DNA of 7,152 bases from Helicobacteraceae bacterium (GTDB lineage Bacteria; Campylobacterota; Campylobacteria; Campylobacterales; Sulfurimonadaceae), in assembly GCA_024635885.1 (NCBI GenBank), contig JAGXIA010000088.1:1-7152 (forward strand), given 5' to 3'. The stretch's first letter is position 1. Each line of letters starts with the position of its first letter. Below, piece by piece: positions 1 to 5,994 of this stretch. Position numbers and translations under genes: made by a program. Below the pieces are notes generated by a model. It was not told where the DNA came from and did not search any database. It worked only from the letters and a program-made list of their open reading frames with translations.

Positions 1-34
1 ACGCTATTTCAAAAGATAAATTAGCATAAATTAA
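1..34 (+). other. Short leader before the cytochrome gene
   Basis: These 34 bases precede the first gene. All three forward frames close here: TAA at 17-19, TAG at 22-24 and TAA at 27-29. The tail of an upstream + strand gene could therefore end in any of them, and I cannot tell which. No convincing Shine-Dalgarno sequence precedes the ATG at 35; the nearest purine run is AAAAGA at 11-16, which is far and weak. If an upstream gene does end here, translation of the cytochrome may be coupled to it. A promoter, if there is one, probably lies left of the window. Confidence 0.3.
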
Positions 35-2440
35 ATGAAATTTATTTTACTTCTTTTACTTTTTAGTTCCTATTTATTTGCTGCGAATGAGTGTATCGTT
101 TGTCATAAAGGAATCGAGCATATAAGAGAAGAAGCCTCTGAGATGACTAAAGCAATTCTTGAAGTGGCCGAGAAAGCAGGCCACGCAGGAAATGACTGTA
201 TAGTCTGTCACGGCGGAAATCCATACAACAAAAGTAAAAAGTATGCCCATAAGGGAACAGTAAAATATTTTAAAACAAATAAAGGTCCAAAAGAGTTTTA
301 TCCTGCGCCGGGAAGTACTTGGATAAATCAGAATACTTGCGGGATGTGTCATCAAGAGCAGGTTGATGCTCAGATGAACTCACTTATGATGACAGAAGGC
401 GGAAAAATCCAAGGGGCACTTTGGAGTTTTGGCGCTAAAAACGGTTACAAGCACGATGTAGGAAATTACCCTACAAAAAATCCGCAAGATCCACATGCCA
501 GACTCGGTAGTGAAAAATATAAAACATATATGAACAAACTCTCTTTGATGGAGCCGCAGGCATTTCCAAAAGAGATGAAAGAACTTCCAGCTGCTCCAAC
601 GGCAGAAGAGGTTCAAAAAGACCCCTCTTTAGCAGTTTACACTTACCTTCGCCAAGAGTGCCTTCGTTGTCATACCGGCTCCAAAGGGAGACAGGCAAGA
701 GGTGACTTTAGAGGAATAGGGTGCGCATCTTGTCATATTCCCTATTCAAATGAGGGTTATTATGAGGGCGGCGATAAAAGTATCAGTAAAAAAGAGAAAG
801 GGCATCTTTTAGTCCACTCTATTCAATCATCCCGTGATGCTAAAGTTAAAGTGCATGATGTTGAGTATTCTGGAGTTCCGGTTGAAACATGTACCACATG
901 CCATAACCGTGGAAAAAGAATAGGTGTTTCATACCAAGGTCTTATGGAAAAAGCGTATAGCTCTCCATATGATGAGCAGGGCAATGAACAGCCAAAACTC
1001 CATTCAAAACGTTATATGCATATGCAAGCAGATATCCATTTTAAGAAAGGGATGCTGTGTCAAGATTGCCATACTTCTAATGATATGCATGGAGACGGGT
1101 TTTTAAGCGGGGCTAATCTAGCATCAGTCGAGATAGAGTGTCAAGATTGTCACGGTACTACAAAAGCTTATCCTTGGGAATTGCCACTTGGTTATTCTGA
1201 TGAATTTAACACAACTGTTGCTACTGGTAAGCCCAGAGGAACTACTAAAACAATGGCGGAGTACCTTAAAAAAGGTAGCGTAAATGAGCCTAGAGACGGT
1301 TACCTCATAACTGCTCGTGGAAATCCTTTAATCCATGCTGTAAAAGATGGTGACGAGATAATGATGCATTTAGCCAGTGGTAAAGATGTAAAACTTACAC
1401 CGCTTAAAAAGCTAAAAGAGACAGAAAAACTCTCTAAAAAAGGCTTGCTTGCTATGGACAGTATAAGTGCCCATACTGACAACTTAGAGTGTTACACATG
1501 CCACGCTTCTTGGGCACCTCAGTGTTATGGTTGTCATGTTAAGATTGACTACTCGAAAGGCAAGCAAAATCCGGACTATCTAAAAGCTTCTCACGACCAT
1601 GACATCCACGGCAAAACCGGTGGAATGAAAGACTTGAAAAAGTATTTGGTTGATGGTCAGGTTACAGAGACTAGAAGCTTTATGCGATGGGAAGACCCAC
1701 CGCTTTCTCAAAATGGTGAGGGTCGCATAAGCCCGACTATTCCAGGTTGTCAAACAACAATCACGGTTATTGGCAAAGACGGTAAAACACTTTTACAAAA
1801 CCATATATATAAAGTTCCACATGCCGAAGGTGCCGGAGTTGAGGGGCAAAATGCAATTGATATGTCACCTGTTCAGCCTCATACAATTTCTAAAGAATCA
1901 CGCAGTTGTGAGTCTTGTCATACAAGACCCAAGGCTATGGGTATGGGAATAGGCGGTTCTCGTAGTACAAATGATCCATCTATGACGACTATTACAGATA
2001 TAATGCGTGCCGATGGAAAAATTCTTCCGACTATAGTCGATGAGCAGATACCGGCAATCGCTAATTTGCACTATGATTATTCTAAATTCTTAGATGAAAA
2101 CGGAACGCAACTGCAAACCGTAGGACACCATTTCAAACTCTCAGGTCCTCTTAGTAAAGAGCAAAGAGATAAGCTAGACAGAAGCGGAGTATGTTTTTCT
2201 TGTCATCAAGATATGCCTAATGGAAACTTAGCTGTATCTGCAATGACTCATATGGCTAAAATGGTAGAAATAAACGTAGATAACAAAATGCATCAGGGAA
2301 TTGTAAATAAAACTTTAAACATTAGTGCTTGGTTTCAAGTCTTAGGTGGAATTTTTGTTGGAATGCTTATAATGTTTGGAATTTATATGAAATTTTTAAA
2401 AAAAACCCCGATAAACCCTAAAAATGTAGGATGGAAATAG
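35..2440 (+). CDS. Exported 12-haem c-type cytochrome with C-terminal membrane anchor
   Basis: An 801-residue periplasmic electron-transfer protein. Residues 1-17 form a signal peptide: Lys2, a leucine-rich core, then a cut near LFA/AN. This supports the ATG at 35 despite a weak ribosome site. Twelve CXXCH haem-attachment motifs start at Cys20, 55, 102, 209, 230, 286, 342, 369, 486, 497, 625 and 720. About 26 further histidines could be distal haem ligands. Cys486 and Cys497 form a close pair (CYTCH and CYGCH). There is no CXXCK motif and no MccA-type long-spaced site, so NrfA, the octahaem tetrathionate reductase and MccA are poor matches. One unpaired Cys572 lies in a haem-free stretch (502-624). 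Residues about 763-785 are a single hydrophobic helix followed by a lysine-rich tail, so the haem part should face the periplasm with the C-terminus in the cytoplasm. The gene ends seven bases before mqnC. I do not recognise a characterised family: electron transfer is firm, the substrate or partner is unknown. Confidence 0.93.
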   Translation: MKFILLLLLFSSYLFAANECIVCHKGIEHIREEASEMTKAILEVAEKAGHAGNDCIVCHGGNPYNKSKKYAHKGTVKYFKTNKGPKEFYPAPGSTWINQNTCGMCHQEQVDAQMNSLMMTEGGKIQGALWSFGAKNGYKHDVGNYPTKNPQDPHARLGSEKYKTYMNKLSLMEPQAFPKEMKELPAAPTAEEVQKDPSLAVYTYLRQECLRCHTGSKGRQARGDFRGIGCASCHIPYSNEGYYEGGDKSISKKEKGHLLVHSIQSSRDAKVKVHDVEYSGVPVETCTTCHNRGKRIGVSYQGLMEKAYSSPYDEQGNEQPKLHSKRYMHMQADIHFKKGMLCQDCHTSNDMHGDGFLSGANLASVEIECQDCHGTTKAYPWELPLGYSDEFNTTVATGKPRGTTKTMAEYLKKGSVNEPRDGYLITARGNPLIHAVKDGDEIMMHLASGKDVKLTPLKKLKETEKLSKKGLLAMDSISAHTDNLECYTCHASWAPQCYGCHVKIDYSKGKQNPDYLKASHDHDIHGKTGGMKDLKKYLVDGQVTETRSFMRWEDPPLSQNGEGRISPTIPGCQTTITVIGKDGKTLLQNHIYKVPHAEGAGVEGQNAIDMSPVQPHTISKESRSCESCHTRPKAMGMGIGGSRSTNDPSMTTITDIMRADGKILPTIVDEQIPAIANLHYDYSKFLDENGTQLQTVGHHFKLSGPLSKEQRDKLDRSGVCFSCHQDMPNGNLAVSAMTHMAKMVEINVDNKMHQGIVNKTLNISAWFQVLGGIFVGMLIMFGIYMKFLKKTPINPKNVGWK

Positions 2441-2447
2441 TTATATT

Positions 2448-3497
2448 ATGAAGAGATTAACAAAAGAAGAGGCACTTGATTTAATCAAAAATGCTGACTT
2501 AAAAGAGTTGGGTCGAATGGCCTCAGCCCGTAAAAAAGAACTACACCCAAAAGGTATTACAACCTTTGTTGTAGACAGAAACATTAACTATACAAACATC
2601 TGTTGGGTTGATTGTAAATTTTGTGCATTTTACAGACATGAAAAGGATGCAGATGCCTATGTATTAACATTTGAAGAGATAGATGCAAAAATAGATGAGC
2701 TCTTAGAGATCGGTGGGACACAAATCCTTTTTCAGGGTGGAGTACATCCGAAACTTAAAATTGAGTGGTATGAAGACTTGGTTGAACATATTCATACTAA
2801 ATATCCAACTATAACTATTCATGGTTTTTCTTCTATTGAGCTTGATTTCATTGCTAAGGTTTCTCGTATCACTATACAAGAAGTTCTGTCTCGTCTAAAG
2901 GTAAAAGGATTAGCTTCTATTCCTGGTGCTGGTGCAGAGATACTTTCAGATAAAGTTCGTGACATAATTGCACCTAAGAAAATTGACTCTGAAGTTTGGG
3001 TAGATGTTCATCGTCAAGCTCATAAACTTGATATTATGAGTACTGCAACTATGATGTATGGAACGGTTGAATCTGATGAAGACATTATTGATCATTTTGA
3101 TATGGTAAGAAATCTTCAAGACGAGACTGGCGGTTTCAGAGCCTTCATAATGTGGAGTTTTCAGGGGACAAATACTGAACTATTACGACTTATACCAGAT
3201 ATGGACAAGCCATCATCAAACCGTTACTTAAGACTTTTGGCAGTTGCCCGTCTTTACCTTGACAATGTGCCAAATATTCAAAGTTCATGGGTCACACAAG
3301 GACCTTATATCGGTCAGATGGCACTTCGTTTTGGTGCTAACGACTTAGGCTCAACTATGATGGAAGAGAATGTTGTAAGTAGTGCAGGTGCCGCTTACTC
3401 AATGGCCCAAGAAGAGATGGTCCAACTCATAAGTGACATAGGTGAAATACCGGCAGTCAGAAATACAGCATATGAGACTTTACAAAGATTCGCATAA
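2448..3497 (+). CDS. mqnC: MqnC, cyclic dehypoxanthine futalosine synthase (radical SAM)
   Basis: MqnC cyclises dehypoxanthine futalosine to its cyclic form, a cytoplasmic radical-SAM step of the futalosine route to menaquinone used by Campylobacterota. The 349-residue length is normal for the family. The [4Fe-4S] and SAM-binding motif is CWVDCKFC (Cys52, Cys56, Cys59), followed by AFYR, which fits MqnC better than its paralogue MqnE. Other family-like segments are FQGGVHP (95-101), HGFSSIE (125-131), SIPGAGAEIL (157-166) and the MMYGTVE region (202-208). The start at 2448 is preceded by an AGGATGG-like purine run near 2429-2435, overlapping the end of the cytochrome gene, with a rather long spacing. 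The seven-base gap upstream and one-base overlap downstream (TAATG) indicate cotranscription with both neighbours. The close paralogue MqnE is the main alternative and is less likely. Confidence 0.93.
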   Translation: MKRLTKEEALDLIKNADLKELGRMASARKKELHPKGITTFVVDRNINYTNICWVDCKFCAFYRHEKDADAYVLTFEEIDAKIDELLEIGGTQILFQGGVHPKLKIEWYEDLVEHIHTKYPTITIHGFSSIELDFIAKVSRITIQEVLSRLKVKGLASIPGAGAEILSDKVRDIIAPKKIDSEVWVDVHRQAHKLDIMSTATMMYGTVESDEDIIDHFDMVRNLQDETGGFRAFIMWSFQGTNTELLRLIPDMDKPSSNRYLRLLAVARLYLDNVPNIQSSWVTQGPYIGQMALRFGANDLGSTMMEENVVSSAGAAYSMAQEEMVQLISDIGEIPAVRNTAYETLQRFA

Positions 3498-4780
3498 TGA
3501 TTAAGATACTTTTTACACTACTAATTTTAGGACAAATAATAATGGCAGCAACGATAGAATATATTGAGACAAATGGTTTAAAAGTACCTATTATCTTTGA
3601 AAATGACAAAAGACTTCCTCTCGTAACAATGAAATTTACTTTTACAAACAGCGGAAGTATTAAAGACATGACAAAACCCGGTTTGGCAAAAATAAGTTCA
3701 AATATTATGGGAGAGGGGACAAAAACATTAGGAAGCAGCGCTTTTGCAGATGCTTTAGAGGCTAAAGCAATTCATATATCAGCATCTGCAGGGACTGAAA
3801 CTTTCATAGTTGAACTTAGCAGTTTAAAAGAACAATTCGATGCGGGGCTTAAATATTTTGATGATCTTTTAAAAGATCCAAATTTTACACAAGAAGCTCT
3901 CGAGAATGTTAAAATAAGAACCATAGGCTCACTCAGCCGCAAAGAAAATGATTATGATTATGTAGCATCCAATGAACTCAAAGAACTTCTTTTTAAAGGC
4001 ACAGTTTTAGCAAATCCTTTATCGGGGACTGTTGAGAGTGTCAAAAGCATTGAACTCCCTGATGTGGAAAAATTTATTAAATCTAATTTAGTAAGTTCAA
4101 AGCTTATAGTTGTCCTCGGTGGAGACATTGATTTGGAAGATGCAAAAGTTAAAATAAAAAAAGTAATTGACGCAATGGCGATAGGTGAATCCAGTGAAAC
4201 TTTAAATTATAAAGTAAGTGAAACATCTAGTGAATCTATTTTAAAAAAAGAGACTGAACAGGCTTTCATATACTTTGGTTCACCCTATAATATGGATGTT
4301 GATTCAGAAGATTATTATATAGCAAGAGTTGCAACTTATATTCTTGGCGCCGGCGGTTTTGGCTCACGTCTTATGGAAGAAATACGAGTTAAAAGAGGTT
4401 TAGCTTATTCGGCTTATGCAAATATAAATGTTAGTAAATCGAGCAGTTATTTCAGTGGTTATTTACAAACAAAATTAGAAGCATTAACCGAAGCGCAAAA
4501 TACCGTAAATGAACTCATAAAAGATTTTGTAGAAAATGGTGTTACTGAAGAAGAATTAGAACAGAGCAAAAAGTTTTTACTTGGAAGTGAACCTTTAAGA
4601 GTTGAAACAATGAGTCAAAAACTAAATCGTACTTTTGTTGAATATTATAAGTATCATGAGCTTGGACATTCTGATAAAGAATTGGAAATGATTGAAAAAT
4701 TAAAACTAAAAGATTTGAATGAGTTTATAAAACTTCATACAGAAATAACAGATTTGAGCTATGCTATAGTTACTAAATAA
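3497..4780 (+). CDS. Exported M16-family (pitrilysin-like) protein, catalytic motif lost
   Basis: A 427-residue protein with the two-lobe plan and length of bacterial M16B peptidase subunits. Residues 1-17 are a signal peptide (hydrophobic core, cut near IMA/AT), so it should act in the periplasm. The N-terminal lobe spans roughly 20-180. In the family, a PGLA-H-xxE-H zinc motif is expected; here the aligned segment is PGLAKISSNIMGEGT (61-75), with Lys65, Ser68 and Asn69 where His, Glu and His should be. The downstream Glu zinc ligand also appears absent. The C-terminal lobe (about 185-360) keeps the substrate-binding signature IRVKRGLAYS (296-305), with Arg297/Arg300 and Tyr304. Family knowledge: many M16B enzymes pair one subunit carrying HxxEH with one carrying the Arg/Tyr pair. 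This protein therefore looks like the non-catalytic partner of an M16 peptidase encoded elsewhere. It starts inside the mqnC stop codon with no clear Shine-Dalgarno, suggesting translational coupling. Fold assignment is strong; role is inferred. Confidence 0.87.
   Translation: MIKILFTLLILGQIIMAATIEYIETNGLKVPIIFENDKRLPLVTMKFTFTNSGSIKDMTKPGLAKISSNIMGEGTKTLGSSAFADALEAKAIHISASAGTETFIVELSSLKEQFDAGLKYFDDLLKDPNFTQEALENVKIRTIGSLSRKENDYDYVASNELKELLFKGTVLANPLSGTVESVKSIELPDVEKFIKSNLVSSKLIVVLGGDIDLEDAKVKIKKVIDAMAIGESSETLNYKVSETSSESILKKETEQAFIYFGSPYNMDVDSEDYYIARVATYILGAGGFGSRLMEEIRVKRGLAYSAYANINVSKSSSYFSGYLQTKLEALTEAQNTVNELIKDFVENGVTEEELEQSKKFLLGSEPLRVETMSQKLNRTFVEYYKYHELGHSDKELEMIEKLKLKDLNEFIKLHTEITDLSYAIVTK
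4762..4770 (+). promoter_or_regulatory. Candidate extended -10 promoter for the chemoreceptor gene
   Basis: TGCTATAGT, inside the last codons of the M16 gene, matches the extended -10 pattern TGnTATAAT with one mismatch. It would start a transcript near 4777, leaving a leader of about 54 bases before the chemoreceptor. There is no good -35 box at the right distance. In an AT-rich sequence such matches are common, so this is only a candidate. Confidence 0.25.
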
Positions 4781-4817
4781 GAAAAGTGACAAAAATAAAA
4801 AATTTAAAATATTAGTC

Positions 4818-4822
4818 AGGAG
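4818..4822 (+). promoter_or_regulatory. Ribosome binding site of the chemoreceptor gene
   Basis: AGGAG lies eight bases before the ATG at 4831. It is the strongest Shine-Dalgarno sequence in the window and fixes the start of the chemoreceptor. The 50-base gap around it (4781-4830) is AT-rich, and I see no hairpin terminator in it. Confidence 0.7.
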
Positions 4823-4830
4823 TCTTTAAA

Positions 4831-5919
4831 ATGGGTTTATTTTGCAATACTAGTAAAGATAAGAACAGAATAAAAGAGTTAGAGTTAGAAAATAGAGAAC
4901 TCAAAGAACAAATAGAAGAACTTGAACGCCAGCATAGAGAAGATGACAAAGACGTTCATTTACTTAAAGCACATGAAGCAGAGACAGACGCTCGTTATGA
5001 CATAGTTCAAATGTTGATTAAGTCATATTCTAGCGGGGTTAAGTTTGTGCAGTCTATAATGGAGTCAAATGTAGAGTTTCTTGCAGAAGCAACTGATTTA
5101 AATAAAAGAACAGAACACAGAATAGACACTGTTCAAAATGAAAGCAGGATTATAAGTGAAAAGATTGAACAAATTTCACAAGAAGCTTCAAATTTGGACA
5201 ATGGTGCCAGTGCACTCAATGAGAGTGTTTCATCAATTAGTCAGATTATTAATCTCATTAAAGATATTTCTGATCAAACGAATCTACTTGCACTAAATGC
5301 TGCAATTGAAGCAGCACGCGCGGGTGAACATGGTCGTGGTTTTGCTGTTGTTGCCGATGAAGTTAGAAAACTCGCAGAACGTACTCAAAAAGCGACTCAA
5401 GAGGTTGAAATAAGTATAGGCCAGTTAAAACAAAATACGTCAGAGATCCAAGATTCTTCTGAAATGTTCAGGGCAAATACTAGCAGTGTTAATGAAACAT
5501 TGACAAAGTTCTTTGAAGAGCTAGAATTTGTCATTAAAAATTCTAGCCGTATTTCGGACGTTACAGAAAATATATCGAATGAGATAGGTATAGGAAATGG
5601 CAAGCTTGATCATATTTTATTTAAACTGCAGGGTTACAATGCATTTATTAACAATGACTATTCTACATTAGTTGATGAGGATAGTTGTCGTTTTGGTCAG
5701 TGGTTTAATGAGAATAAAGAAAAAATAAAAGATGATTCTAAAACTATTAACTCTTTAGGCGGACACCATAAAAAAGTTCATCAAGAGACAATGCAAGCTG
5801 TGAACAATTGGAAAGAAAAAGATTATAAAAATGCGATTAAAAGAATGAAAGATGTTGAACATTCAAGCGAAATAGGTTTTGAAGAACTGTATGCTAGTTT
5901 TGTGAATCACCGCAAGTAA
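4831..5919 (+). CDS. Soluble methyl-accepting chemotaxis protein with C-terminal CZB zinc domain
   Basis: A 362-residue cytoplasmic chemoreceptor that would signal through CheA and CheW to the flagellar motor. It has no signal peptide, membrane helix or periplasmic sensor. Residues 10-50 form a charged coiled coil. The signalling hairpin occupies roughly 60-255, with the highly conserved tip at 144-187 (DISDQTNLLALNAAIEAA, the turn at AGEHGRGF, then VVADEVRKLAERT). The arms look short compared with membrane receptors. The C-terminus (about 258-350) is a chemoreceptor zinc-binding domain: His261 in HILF, Cys286 in CRFGQW, and His313 and His317 in HKKVH, with spacings of 21 and 21 residues that fit the family pattern. 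These four are the expected zinc ligands. Helicobacter pylori TlpD has the same general plan and has been linked to redox and oxidant sensing; sensing through the Cys-Zn site is an inference here. Gaps of 50 and 75 bases separate it from the M16 gene and recG, so it may have its own promoter. Confidence 0.93.
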   Translation: MGLFCNTSKDKNRIKELELENRELKEQIEELERQHREDDKDVHLLKAHEAETDARYDIVQMLIKSYSSGVKFVQSIMESNVEFLAEATDLNKRTEHRIDTVQNESRIISEKIEQISQEASNLDNGASALNESVSSISQIINLIKDISDQTNLLALNAAIEAARAGEHGRGFAVVADEVRKLAERTQKATQEVEISIGQLKQNTSEIQDSSEMFRANTSSVNETLTKFFEELEFVIKNSSRISDVTENISNEIGIGNGKLDHILFKLQGYNAFINNDYSTLVDEDSCRFGQWFNENKEKIKDDSKTINSLGGHHKKVHQETMQAVNNWKEKDYKNAIKRMKDVEHSSEIGFEELYASFVNHRK

Positions 5920-5931
5920 GATATATATTTC

Positions 5932-5944
5932 AATATGTCATATT
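5932..5944. repeat. 13-base palindrome upstream of recG
   Basis: AATATG, a single T, then CATATT: two perfect six-base arms around one central base, 13 bases after the chemoreceptor stop. The spacer is too short for a terminator hairpin, so if functional it would more likely be a protein-binding site. It is AT-rich and may be chance. Confidence 0.25.
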
Positions 5945-5975
5945 TTGAGAGTTTATTTTAAAACTGAAGTATTAT
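5945..5975 (+). promoter_or_regulatory. Candidate sigma-70-type promoter for recG
   Basis: TTGAGA (5945-5950) and TATTAT (5970-5975) resemble -35 and -10 boxes, separated by 19 bases, slightly longer than ideal. Transcription would begin near 5982, leaving a very short leader before the ribosome site. The palindrome at 5932-5944 directly abuts the -35 box. The match is moderate and AT-rich sequence favours false hits. Confidence 0.3.
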
Positions 5976-5983
5976 TGGATACT

Positions 5984-5988
5984 AAGGA
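5984..5988 (+). promoter_or_regulatory. Ribosome binding site of recG
   Basis: AAGGA, six bases before the ATG at 5995, is a good Shine-Dalgarno match. It supports this start, and the encoded N-terminus also aligns with the usual RecG beginning. Confidence 0.6.
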
Positions 5989-5994
5989 ATTATA

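Noticed and set aside
74..698. Overlapping reverse-strand open frames of 75-93 codons inside the cytochrome gene
   Set aside because: They are shadows of the cytochrome frame. Their products are low-complexity and cysteine/phenylalanine-rich with no domain or ribosome site, and the forward frame has twelve haem motifs.
35..2440. Assignment of the cytochrome as NrfA, HAO, octahaem tetrathionate reductase or MccA
   Set aside because: The haem count is twelve, there is no CXXCK motif and no long-spaced haem site, and the length and C-terminal anchor do not match these families.
2448..3497. MqnE (aminofutalosine synthase) instead of MqnC
   Set aside because: The AFYR sequence after the third cluster cysteine and the SIPGAGAEIL segment fit MqnC better. 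The two are paralogues, so this was weighed rather than excluded outright.
3497..4780. Active zinc protease
   Set aside because: The HxxEH motif is absent (Lys65, Ser68, Asn69 at the key positions), so a catalytic call is not supported despite the M16 fold.
4781..4830. Intrinsic terminator after the M16 gene
   Set aside because: The gap is AT-rich but has no stable GC-containing stem followed by a T-run, so a terminator cannot be supported.
4831..5919. Membrane-bound chemoreceptor
   Set aside because: No hydrophobic segment long enough to cross the membrane exists anywhere in the protein; it begins with a charged coiled coil.
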